A DNA stretch of 24,022 nucleotides from Polyrhizophydium stewartii. Taxonomy: Eukaryota > Chytridiomycota > Chytridiomycetes > Rhizophydiales. The stretch spans positions 1 to 24,022 of the forward strand of contig JADGIZ010000130.1 of the NCBI GenBank assembly GCA_027604665.1, written 5' to 3'. Below are positions 9,389-18,969 of this stretch, in pieces. The notes under the pieces were generated by a model. That model did not search any database and was not told the DNA's origin. It saw nothing but the letters and a program-made list of their open reading frames with translations. Numbering within the stretch: position 1 is the stretch's first letter; every line of letters begins with the position of its first letter. A program made the translations under genes and the position numbers.

Positions 9389-9955
9389 ATGGCCCAGTAC
9401 GCCGACCAGGAGGAGCTACTCGCCCTCATCAGCGACCCGGCCAAGAAGCCCGGGAGGGACTACCTCGTCGTCGACGTCCGCGGCGACGACTATGCGGTGC
9501 GTCTCCGACCCGCCGGCCGCTGGTGGCCCGGCTGTGCGCCGCCGCTGCCGCTGACGCCGCGGCTGCAGGGTGGCCACATCCCCGGCGCTCGCAACGTGCC
9601 GTCCAACGTGCTGCTCGAGAACCCGGACCAGCAGCTGCAGGAGCTCGGCGGCGTGCCGGTGCTCTTCTTCCACTGCGCGCTGTCGCAGGGTGCGTGCCCG
9701 TCTCGCCCCGCCTCGCTTGCGGGGCATCGTCGCCGAGCTGACCAAGACGCGGGTCGTCGCCCGTCATCGCCTGCAGTGCGCGGCCCCAAGTGCGCCAACA
9801 GGTACGCCGAGGCGCTCGCCCGCGCGGGCAGGTCAGGCACGCAGCAGGTCAAGGTGCTGCGCGGCGGCTTCGAGCAGTGGCAGGCGCGCTTCCGCGGCGA
9901 CCCAAAGCTCGTCGAGGACTGGGACGCCGAGATGTGGGACGTTCCGTTTGCATGA
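9389..9955 (+). CDS. Cdc25/rhodanese-like phosphatase (Ibp1/Acr2 type)
   Basis: Small single-domain rhodanese-fold protein with a phosphatase-type active site. Exons are 9389-9496, 9569-9689 and 9777-9955, giving 135 residues. Introns are 72 nt (phase 0) and 87 nt (phase 1), both with GTGCGT donors and a CTGAC branch site. Splicing gives LVVDVRGDDYAGGHIPGARN, the Cdc25-type entry motif, and FFHCALSQVRGPKCANRYAE, containing the catalytic HC-x5-R loop (Cys72 to Arg78). The C-terminus has VLRGGFEQWQARF, the usual end of a rhodanese domain. The size equals fission yeast Ibp1 and yeast Acr2/Ych1. Family members act as protein phosphatases or as arsenate reductases, and sequence alone does not separate these. 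The first intron is a multiple of three with no stop, so its retention would insert 24 residues without changing the frame. Confidence 0.88.
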   Translation: MAQYADQEELLALISDPAKKPGRDYLVVDVRGDDYAVRLRPAGRWWPGCAPPLPLTPRLQGGHIPGARNVPSNVLLENPDQQLQELGGVPVLFFHCALSQGACPSRPASLAGHRRRADQDAGRRPSSPAVRGPKCANRYAEALARAGRSGTQQVKVLRGGFEQWQARFRGDPKLVEDWDAEMWDVPFA

Positions 9956-10070
9956 CGACATCCGCCACAGCGCTGATGAAGTGCGCTCTCCACAGCCGCT
10001 TCATTGCTGGGGGGGGGGTTGTGTGTGGCCCACTTGGGATCTCGTGGGAGACGGAGAGATGGGAAGATCC
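9956..10070. other. Convergent 3' spacer
   Basis: 115 nt separate the stop codons of the Cdc25-like gene (plus) and the copper transporter gene (minus), so their 3' untranslated regions probably overlap. It contains a run of nine G residues near 10010-10018. No clear polyadenylation signal is seen on either strand. Confidence 0.4.
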
Positions 10071-12125
10071 TCAGCAACAGTGCTCCTTCTCGATGCGGGG
10101 CTGCACCGCCGATGGTGCTCCGCGGCCAAACTCTTCGCTGAACAGGAACGTGCCGAAGCCGAGCCCGAACACGATCGAGAGGAAGAGACCGACGTTGAAC
10201 GTCATGATAACAAGCATGCAAAGATATGCGCCCGACACGGTGACAATGCGCAGCACGGTCCGGCCGAGGCGCACCTCGAGCGGCGTCCACGTCGGCTTGG
10301 TGAAGAAGCGGAAGAGGAATGCGCTCGGCCAGACGGCCAGCCACCAGCCGCGCGACAGGAACGACATGCGCGCAACAGTAGTCGACGACGAAGTCGACGA
10401 GGTCGACGAGAGCGACGACGGCGCGCGGTGTGCCGGCGGTGGCGATCCGGATCTCTGACCGTGGCCAGCTGCCTGCGATGCCGCCGATCCCGCGAGCAGA
10501 TGTGCGTGGTCTGCTTGCGGTGCGAGTCAGTCGTTTGGCGCAGCCCACCAGCAGAGTGCAGGGCCAATGCCGCTCACCACCGGCGTCGAGACTCTCGTCG
10601 GGCATGGCGCCATGCTCGAGATCCCTGTCCGCGCCGCTGTCGTCGGCGACCAAAGCGCCGGCGCCGTGACTGTGCTGCCTGCTGTGGCTGCTTCCCAGCT
10701 TGGATCTGGGTGCGGCTGCTGTCGCCGACGAGCCGCCGCCGCCCTTTTTGCGGCGGCTTGGTCCGCCGTCCTGCGGGCGGTTGAGCAGCGGCGTGTCCGA
10801 GTACGTGCTTGATGTGCTGGCGAGCGGCGAGAGCGGAGTTCCGCCTGCAGCCAGGATGGTATCGACGCCCTCGAGGCCGCCAGGGCCGGCGGCGAGCGCG
10901 GCGCCGCCAGCAGGCATCAGGGGGTTCCACTGCGCCTCGAGATGCGCACCGAGAGCCAGAAGCCACTCGTATGCGACTGCGAGGGTAAAGCATGCGAGGC
11001 ATGCGAGTGCATACGACGTCGCCGTGCGCGGCACCCAAAAGTCAAAGAGCACATAGTCGCTGTACCCAAAGTGGAAGAACATCTTCATCGTCGGGCCTCG
11101 CGAGTTTGGGCTGCCATCCGAGTCGCCCGTCGGCGGGCACACGGGCAGCAGCGGCTCGGCCTTGCACATGCGCTTCCACTCGTCGCACTGGCGGCCCGAG
11201 GGCATAAGCAACGACCCGGGAGATGGACGGCGCAGGCGCAGGCGACGCTCACCTGCTCCATCTCGGGCATGCTCAGGCACAAGTCGCTGTACACCTCGAA
11301 ACCCGGGCACATGCCGGTTGCCCCGCAGCGCTCGCATCCCGTCATGTACATGTCGGCGCAGATATCAAGCACGAGCTGCTTGGCCCGGCGGGTCGTCGGC
11401 AGATAGCTGACGGCGGGCTCGTTGTAGCACTGCCGCACCACCGAGCCTGCCTTGCAAAGCTGTGCGGGCGGGGCATCGCAGGCATCGCGCATCAGCACCA
11501 CGACCGCATCAATCACATCATCGTCGCATCATCGCTCCTTCGCATCACAGCTCCGTTGCGACGGGGGATGCAGCCGAGGCGCACCTTGGTGTAGTCGCCG
11601 CAGCCGCGCATGCCGGGCATGTCCTTGGCGCACACATCGGCGAGCAGGCTGAACTCTTGGCAGAACCAGAGGTTGGCGATGCCGGCCCGCCCCGAGCGGC
11701 AGAGCTTCCGCAGGCTGCAGCCTGGCAGCCCGGAACAGGGGGCGGTGGTTCAATCGGAAGCGCACGCCACGAGACGCAAGGGTCAGCGGGGCCTGGTCTG
11801 GCTGGCGCACGCAGCCACCGGCCCGCAGGCGGGGCGGCGGCCTGGCAGCGGCCGAGCGCGCACCGGGCATGTTGGGCATCGAGCCGCACAGCACGTCGAG
11901 GCTGGCCGAGGTGTTGGACAGCGGGAGCCTGAAGTCGGCGCACGCGGCGGCGGTCGGGTCGGCGAGGCAGTCGGGGGCGGGCACGGCGGCGCGCACGGCA
12001 ACCAGGTGCTGAGCGCGTGCGTGCGCAGCGGGCGGGTTGGCGGCGGCGGCGGCGAGGGCGGCGGGCGCAGCGCATGCGGCCGCCAACAGCGCCAGCACGG
12101 CCGAGGGGGCCGAGCCGCGCGGCAT
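10071..12125 (-). CDS. Ctr-family copper transporter with an N-terminal 18-cysteine domain
   Basis: High-affinity copper uptake channel of the Ctr family. Five exons, complement(10071-10468, 10578-11187, 11253-11459, 11585-11721, 11864-12125), give 537 residues. Introns are 109, 65, 125 and 142 nt. A signal peptide (residues 1 to about 29) is followed by an outer domain with 18 cysteines between residues 53 and 219. That domain also carries methionine pairs (MPNM, MPGM, MYM, MPEM) suitable for binding Cu(I). The Ctr core begins at MKMFFHFGYSDYVLF with the first membrane helix. A long Gly/Ser/His-rich cytoplasmic loop follows. Then come two close helices with the MLVIM (M-x3-M) selectivity motif and GLGFG (G-x3-G) packing motif. 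The protein ends in a Cys-Cys pair before the stop, a usual metal-binding end in Ctr proteins. The last intron's exact boundaries are the least certain; a nearby alternative pair also keeps the frame. Confidence 0.85.
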
Positions 12126-12267
12126 TTTGGCTGTTGGCCGAAGCCCGCGGGCGACCTTCCCGCCAAAGACGTCCGCCGCGCCCTCAGGTCGTGGCGCCGC
12201 CATGGGGACGGGGGTCCGAGGATGCAATCCGGCAGCGGCCTTTGACCCCCAGATGCGTCACTTGGCT
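12126..12267 (-). promoter_or_regulatory. Spacer between F-box gene and copper transporter
   Basis: 142 nt lie between the stop of the F-box gene and the ATG of the copper transporter on the same strand. The copper transporter promoter is expected here and possibly within the F-box 3' end. I see no obvious copper-response element (a GCTG-rich core is not distinctive in this GC-rich DNA). Confidence 0.3.
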
Positions 12268-15194
12268 TTATTGCGCCTGCGGCCCCGCCGCTCCCTCGCG
12301 GCTGCTCGCCGCATTACCCACGCTCCGGCTTCGTGTAACCGCCGCAGGGACCAACTCCGCCGGCTCAGCGGGCCGGCCGCTGGCAGCGTTGGTGCAGGCG
12401 TCGATCCGGCTGATCACTTGCGCCATTGTCGCCGTGCCATCTTCCGCGCTGAGCGAGCTGGAGGTTCGGCCAGCAACCAGCGCCGCGCCGCCGACAATGC
12501 TGCTGCCGGCGCTGTTGCTGATGAGCCTGCTGCTGCGTCGCAGTCCGGCCCTGCTTTGGAAAAGTCCCAGGCCAGCATGCTCGTCCGACTGGCCAAGGGG
12601 TTCAGAAGATGCGCGAGGCTGAGCTGATGTGGGCACCGACGCTCGCGGCTCGACGCGAGCAGAGTCAGCCGTCCTTGCAAACGACGGCGGCTCTGGGGCA
12701 ATCGAAGCCGAGTGTCCGCCGCGGGCCGGATAGTACTCGAAATCCATGAGGTGCGCGACTTGCATGCGGCGGAATGCAGTCGCTGCCGCCAAAGGCGCTG
12801 GCGGTGGCACTTGGCCAATCTCGGTCGGGCTGATGGCGGGCCGCTTGAAACCTGCCCTGCTTGGGCCGGCACCACTCGGGTTGACTCCGGTCAGTCCTCC
12901 AAAGCAACCCCATTCTTCCATCATAAACGCCGTATCTGGCGACGGCTCGCTCTCTGGAATCGACAAAATCGATGTCTGCACAGAAAGCGCCAAAGGCGTG
13001 CGGTTAGAAACGCCGGATACCCTTCGGAGTACATCCTGCAGACACGGAGAGGAGGGCAGGCTTGGCTCTGGGCTCAAGTGGCTTGGGGCATCCGCGGACT
13101 GGTCGGAGCTGCGGGAAAGCGAGTCGTCTTCAACCTGCACCTCGGTGACATCTTGAGGCGTGCTCGGCTCGCCGACAAGCCCGCCGAAGCTCGGCGTCGG
13201 GGGTAGGAGCGGCTGAGGGCTCATTGGCTCGGCGATGGGTTCGGGGGCCGGAGCCTGCTCGGGCACTTGCGCCGGTGCTTGGATGCGTCGCATGCGGTTG
13301 AGTAGCTCGTGGCGTACCTCGAGCCGACGATCGCCCGCGGCGCATACGAGGCTCGCCTCGGTCAGGCGGCGGCAGCACTGGACGTCGATCATGACCAGAT
13401 TCGTGCACGCCTCAATGAGCTTGCGCACGCCGATATCGGTGATGTTGGGCAGATAGGCCATGCCGAGCGTCCGCAGGCGCGGGCAGCCCTTGGCAATGGC
13501 GGCTAGGCTCTCGTTTGTCAGGCTCGAGCAGCGGGTTGTAACAAGCTGCGTCAGGTAGCGGAACGCATTGGCTCTCCGCTTGCCACTGTTGGCGGTCTCT
13601 CTCGAGGACACGATTGGCTGACCGCTGGACTGCACGTCCAGATCGTAAGTCAGCCACATGAGGCCCGCGTCGGTGATGTTCTTGCAGTTGGAGATGTTGA
13701 GACGGCGCAGGTACCAGCCGCTCTTTGCAATGGCCTCCATAGCCTTGTTGCTGATGCAGACGCACTCGCGCAGGATGAGCGTCTCGACCATCGGGCACTG
13801 CGTCGCGAGCGCCTGCACGGTGGCGTCGCTGATGTCGGCGCAGTACGAAAGATTGACGCTGCGCAGCACCGAGCATGTCGACGCGACCTTGGCCATGAAC
13901 ACGTCGTCGATCCAGTCGCACTTGTAAAAGTTGAGGAGCACCACGCGCGGGCAGCCGAGCACTGCATCTGTCACGACGGAGCGCTGGTTGCGGTCGCCCA
14001 TCACGGGGATCACGGAAAAGTTGAGAACCGAGACTGTGTTTGCAATCGCGGCCGCCTCGGGGCTCTCGGCCTTGGAGAGGATCAGGCGGCAGAATCTGAA
14101 CCAGTAGTGGATCGAGCCAAAGAGCGGGTACCTCCAGAGCAACTAGAGGGGAAGAAGAGGCGCAAGCGGCGGAAGCGATAACAACAGGCGAAGGGCACAG
14201 TGTTGTGCGTGGTATGCGTCAGTGTTTGATGATTGCACGGCGCGCTTTGGGTGTCTCGCGGCGGAGCTGAGAACACAAGGATGGTTGCTGGACAACACGC
14301 GCTCCGCCCAGACAACAACGCCGAGCAGGTGCGCACAACACGGCGACCTGGCCGCCATCCAGCACCAACAATGGCCCTGCCCGCCGAGCCGGGCGCGCCG
14401 GTTGGCGGGCGTTGTTGGCTGAGCGGCCAAAGCACCGGCGCGATGGCGGACGGCGTGGGAGCATGACGAGCGGCAGCTGAGCCACCAAGGCAAGGGCATC
14501 CAGCCCCCGCCCAAGGTCGCCGTGTTGGGTCGACACGACCGAGTAGGAGGTAGGCGCCAGTGCCGGCTCTCAGCCGCCGGCCCGCCAGGCTGCTCAACGG
14601 GGTGGGGGACGGAGCGAGGTACGCGCTCGGCGGCGGGGTGTTGGCCTCGGAGGCCTTACGGCGGCGTCCTGTGCGACACAGGGCGACACGGCAGGCGCCG
14701 ACACCAACAGCGGCACGCAGAACAGGCGCAGAGACCAGCCGCTGCGGGCGGGCGGGCATTGCAAGGGCAACCCAGACGCGGTGCCGCGACCGCCGCGCCG
14801 GGTCGCCGAAGCCGCGCCACGCCGGGCCGCGCACGATGTGCTGGATGCAGGTGTCGGTGATGTTGTATGGAGGGCGCCAACGCACCTTGCGAGCGCAGTG
14901 GTACAGCTGCCTGTTGGTCGCCATGCAAGAGACGAGATCCCGCTTGGAGGAGACGAACGAGAGGATGTGCAGGAGCACCTCGGCTGGAAGCTGCTTGCGC
15001 CTGCGTGCCTCCGAGACGACGGTCTGCCGCTGGCGTTGGTGCTGCTGACCGCCCTTGGCCTGCTGGCGCGGCAGAAGCTGCAGGGGAGGTGTGGGCTTGC
15101 GCTCCTTCCCAGCTCTCTTGAGGGGCATCTCGAGATGCTGCTCCATGGGGCCAAGGAGCCGCTCGATGAACTCGGTCTCTGTGTTGCAACTCAT
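12268..15194 (-). CDS. F-box/LRR protein, probable SCF ubiquitin-ligase substrate receptor
   Basis: Exons are complement(12268-14142, 14886-15194), giving 727 residues, with one 743-nt intron (donor GTGCGT, acceptor CTAG). An F-box lies at about residues 68-110: LPAEVLLHILSFVSSKRDLV, then the CARK segment joined across the intron to LLWRYPLF. This would bind Skp1. Leucine-rich repeats of the cysteine-containing type follow (about 160-390), with copies such as LRSVNLSYCADISDATVQAL, LRRLNISNCKNITDAGLMWL and LRTLGMAYLPNITDIGVRKL. They resemble Grr1 and related LRR F-box proteins. The remaining roughly 300 residues are Pro/Ser/Ala-rich, presumably disordered and phosphorylatable, with no known domain. 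The start at 15194 gives a short basic, Gln-rich leader before the F-box. The target protein cannot be inferred. The gene diverges from TFIIF alpha with 261 nt between starts. Confidence 0.85.
14143..14885 (-). other. Large intron of the F-box gene
   Basis: At 743 nt this is several times longer than any other intron in the window (59-214 nt). Its ends fit the local consensus. No tRNA, snoRNA box pair or convincing protein is seen on either strand. Read through from exon 1, the frame stays open and begins RWRPPYNITDTCIQHIV, which looks faintly LRR-like, so a retained-intron or alternative-exon isoform is possible but unsupported. Confidence 0.55.
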
Positions 15195-15455
15195 CTGCTC
15201 GCAATGTTGCTGTGGAGAGCGGCGGAAAGCGCGGCGACCGGTGCGTCGGGAGAGGCAGATACCGTTGGATGTGCTGAAGCGGCTGGCACAATGACAAATA
15301 CGAGGGAGCCAGATCGCGGCGGCTCGGACGCAGCACGCCGCGCACACACCCCCGGACTCCACGCGCGGCTGCACGCGCAAGCCATGTGTTCTGTCATGTG
15401 CGGCACTCGACTCGACCGCTGCCAGCCGCCGACCGAACTTTGACCACGATCGGAA
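15195..15455. promoter_or_regulatory. Bidirectional promoter region, F-box gene and TFIIF alpha
   Basis: 261 nt separate the two divergent start codons, so both promoters must overlap here. No TATA box or CCAAT box is evident. The region is less GC-extreme near 15270-15310. Confidence 0.45.
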
Positions 15456-15672
15456 ATGCGGCCCGGCACGCCAGGCACGCCCGGCCACCTCGGCGCGCAG
15501 CCCGGCGCCGCGGGGCAGCCCGGCGCCGCGGCCGTGCTGCAGCCGTTCCAGCAGTCGCCGCTCATCGCCGCGCTGCTCCAGCAGCAGCAGCAGCAGCGGC
15601 TCGCCCAGGGTATCCCGCAAGAGGAGGCACAACACCAGGCTCAGCTCGCAGTCCAGCAGCAGCTCTTGGCCT

Positions 15673-15717
<45 letters not shown>

Positions 15718-18595
15718 TGCAGATGCAAAGCGCTCTGTCTCAGTCGCACGTACAGGCCCAGGCGCTCGCGCTCGCGCAGGCGGGCGGCATCCCTGCCGCC
15801 GCCGCGCTGCTCCAGCAGCAGATCCAGCAGCTGCAGGGCCAGCGGTCGCCGATGCACCAGGGCATGCAGGGCCAGCTGCCGCCCGGCGTGGCCGCGCAGC
15901 AGCGGTCCATGTCAGCGTCACCGCTGCCGCTGTCGCAGCAGTCGACGATGCCGCTGTCCCACACTCCTGCCCACCAGCCCACCCCGCCGCAGCACCAGCC
16001 GACGCCGCCGCAGCAGCACCGCGCATCGAGCGTGCAGCCGGCGTCCCAGCCACCGCCAGCGGCGGTGGAGACGCACCGGCTTATTGCGGCGAATGCGGGC
16101 ATCGAGAAGCACCACGTCATGCGGATCGCCAACCCAAAGTTCGCCATCGACTCGCTGCATCCGCCCGTGAAGCTGCGCCGGCTGGATCCCGTCAAGGTGC
16201 GGCGCGAACAGATGCGGCTCGAAGCGCAGCGTCTTGGGCTCGAGCCCCGCCCGGACCGCAGCGGAGGTATCTCGAGCGCCGTGGACGCAAGCAAGATCGC
16301 GCCGTTTGGCCAGGCCATCAAGCACAAGCAGAATCTGTTCAAGAAGCGCACCAAGATGTACTTTTTGAGCCGCGAGAACGATGATGGCGGCGTCGAGGAC
16401 GGCGACGGAACGATTGCAAGCGTCAACTCGCGCATTGGCGATCCCGACCGCTTCCCGTGGGTCCTCGAGGACGACGACGGCCAGCACTATACAGGCAGCC
16501 TCGAGGGCTCGAATGGCTCGCAGTACATGCTGTTTGTTCTCACGGTGCGCGCGAGCTCGGTTTGGTGGTGGATGCGACAGCATACTTAACTGACGTGCCT
16601 GCTGGATCTGCCGATCCGCGACTGTGTGAACTGTAGACTGCAGGCTTCAAGGTCATCCCGGTCACCAAGTCGTATCGCTTCCTGCCGCGGGCAAACTACC
16701 GCACGCTCACGACCGAGGAGGCCGAGGAGCGCATGAAGAGCAAAGTGCGGACGGAGCGCTGGATGATGAAGGGCAAGGTGTGTGGAACCCTGCTGTGGTT
16801 GTTCAGGTCTCGTTTACTGATTTGCCGAGCGGCTGACTCGCGGACGGTGACTGCATGGCAGGGCGAGGCGGCTCAGGACGGCGAGCGCACCATGTCGCTT
16901 CTCGAGAAGCTGCGTGCCATGCCGTCAGGGTAAGATGCTTATTGCCTGCGAACGACCTACATTGGCGCCGTGTACGAGTCGACTGACCACATCAATTGTT
17001 GCCAGCGAGGCAAGCATCGACGCCACGCCGCGGCCGACCAAGCGCAAGAGCGAGCGCGAGCCGGGTCTAGATTACGAGGAGGAGTTTGCCGACGACGAGG
17101 ACCTCAACTTTGGCATCGAAGACGCCGAGGAGGCGCGCGAGGCATCGAGCCGCATGCTGGGTACCGCCGACGGCCGGTCGCTGCTCGGCGACGACATGGA
17201 CTTTGACGACCCGGTGGAGCGCAAGCCAAAGACCAAGGTCGCCAAGGCAAGCGGATCAGTTTCCGACTGTATCTGGCGCGACTACGCCACGCAGCACGCT
17301 GACACTTGTCCGACGATGGCTTGCAGAAAATCGCAAAGTCGCTGGTCAAGCACGAGCAGAACGATGCGTACGAAGACGACGATGACGACAACCCATACGT
17401 CAGCGAGCAGGAAGACGACGAGGAAGAGGTTGAGCAGCCGGCAAAGGAAGAGGACGAAGAGAAGAAGGCAGAGCAGTCGTCCGAGGCTCGCCAGGAGGCG
17501 GATCTCATCAAGAAGATCCGCAAGGATGTTGCGGCGACGGCGAACGCGGCGTCCACGCCCTTGCACACGTCGTCGCAGGGGGCGGCGGCTGGATCTTCCA
17601 CGCCGTCTGGCGCAGGCGCGACGGCCATGGCGCCGTCTGCCAGCGCGAGCGGCGCGTCAGTGCCTGCCAGCTCAGCACCAGCCGCATCTGCCGCCGTCGC
17701 GTCGGTTGCCAAGTCGAGCGGGCAGCGAGTTGGATCACCGGCGCACTCTGGCTCGTCGCGCGGCGGAACACCCAACCCAAGCCGCCCGCACTCGCCGCCC
17801 GGTGCGACGGCGGCATCCAAGCCCACCGGCTCGCTCACGCCGTCGTCCCAGCAGCTGGGCAACCCGACGGACTCCAAGATTAAGCGCGAGCCCGAGGACG
17901 CGTCGGTGAGGGATCGCGCAGCTGTTCGCCGGGAGTCTGATTGCTGTCGCTGGGTGTGCGTGAATTGACAGTGCATGGCAGATGCGCCCGCAGAGCCCGC
18001 CTCCCCCGCCATCGGCCGCCGAGGTGCTCGCCCGCGAGCGGCAGAAGGAGCGGTCGCGCAAGCGCCAAAAGACGTCGACGCCGCGCGAGGCATCGTCGAG
18101 CCCACCGCCGCAGTCCCCGCGCAGCCCGAGCGGCAGCGTTGCGGGCGGATCGACACCTGTTGGCGCAGGTGCGCGGCAGAGCACGCCGCGGCCCGCGAGC
18201 CAGACGGGCACACCGCGCACGCCGAACTCTGGAACGCCATCTGGTGGAGGTACGCACCGAGATCCGTCGTGCAGCGACCCGCGTGTATCTGTGCACTCGG
18301 AAGCCCGCAATGCTGATAAGCACCCTCGGTCTGCTCTGCCTTTGCTCTCCCACTTCCAGCCGCCGGCAGCGGCGGCGACGGCAGCGGCGCTCTGCTGACG
18401 GATGCAGACGTGATCCGCGTGGTGCAGCCACGCAGCGGCAAGATCACGGTCAAGGAGATTGTCGGCCAACTCAAGCACCATCTGCAGGCGAACCCGCAGA
18501 ACAAGGATCTGCTGCGCCAGATCATGCGCCGCGTCGTCAACCACGACAAGGAGACGGGCGTCGTCACGCTCAAGGACGAGGTCCGCACGGCTTAA
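15456..18595 (+). CDS. TFG1: Transcription initiation factor IIF subunit alpha (RAP74)
   Basis: Large subunit of TFIIF, which binds RNA polymerase II in the nucleus and acts in initiation and elongation. Seven exons, 15456-16544, 16637-16777, 16862-16929, 17006-17258, 17327-17905, 17982-18249 and 18360-18595, give 877 residues. Introns are 68-110 nt. Residues 1 to about 210 are Gln/Pro-rich. The dimerisation domain follows: FPWVLEDDDGQHYTGSLEGS, then QYMLFVLT, GFKVIPVTKSYRFLPRANYR and TLTTEEAEERMKSK. An acidic region (DYEEEFADDEDLNFGIED; DDDDDNPYVSEQEDDEEEVE) and a Ser/Pro/Ala-rich linker come next. The C-terminal winged helix runs LLTDADVIRVVQPRSGKITV to NHDKETGVVTLKDEVRTA. The fourth intron has a weak donor (GTTTCC), but its branch site, acceptor and frame fit. 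The start at 15456 is the first ATG of the open frame. The symbol follows the yeast ortholog. Confidence 0.93.
15675..15716 (+). repeat. (CAG)14 tract encoding polyglutamine
   Basis: Fourteen uninterrupted CAG codons occur in exon 1 of TFIIF alpha. They are followed by Met-Gln repeats and preceded by a second short CAG run near 15578-15597. It is a pure trinucleotide repeat in a coding region and probably length-variable. Confidence 0.95.
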
Positions 18596-18969
18596 TATGT
18601 GGAATCAAGGCATCCTTGATTGTTTTGCCGTCTTTTACTCTCCTCCCCCTTCCTCTCGCTTCTGTGTGTGTGTGTGTGTGTGTGTGGCCTGATCGCATAT
18701 GACAGCGGGCTTGTCCGCTCGGAAGTGGGGTCGTGATCACACCGCCAACTCGGGACCCTCAAAATAGGCGATAGGCGTGTGCTCGAGTATCCCCACATGT
18801 GTTCACTCTGCATATGTCATGATTCAAATGTCGTCTTTTCTTTCCAGACCGTCCGTCCACCATGTCCTCCCCATTACCGAAACCGCCAAAAAACGAGCAG
18901 CCGCGGGGGAGGGGGCATTCAAGCCTTTTCATCCGTGTGCAATGGTGCGATCATCGCGCCGACCTCTGG
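18596..18969. other. Convergent 3' region with a GT microsatellite
   Basis: 374 nt lie between the stop codons of TFIIF alpha (plus) and the receptor-like gene (minus). It is notably less GC-rich than its surroundings, as expected for 3' untranslated sequence. It holds a (GT)n tract and AT-richer, pyrimidine-rich patches (TTGTTTTGCCGTCTTTTACT near 18617; CCGCCAAAAAACG near 18885). No coding sequence is evident. Confidence 0.5.
18666..18686 (+). repeat. (GT)n microsatellite
   Basis: An uninterrupted GT dinucleotide run of about ten units, shortly after the TFIIF alpha stop codon, probably in its 3' untranslated region. Confidence 0.85.

Noticed and set aside
9490..11337. Single 615-residue minus-strand protein
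   Set aside because: Only the part 10578-11187 is a copper transporter exon. The rest reads through introns and the antisense of the Cdc25-like gene.
11745..11770. Possible tRNA B-box (GGTTCAATC) in the first copper transporter intron
   Set aside because: No matching A-box or cloverleaf can be drawn around it, so it is most likely chance.
14082..15857. 591-residue minus-strand frame including sequence upstream of 15194
   Set aside because: The upstream part is the antisense of the CAG repeat (poly-Leu), and the downstream part runs through the intron. Only 14886-15194 is used as an exon.
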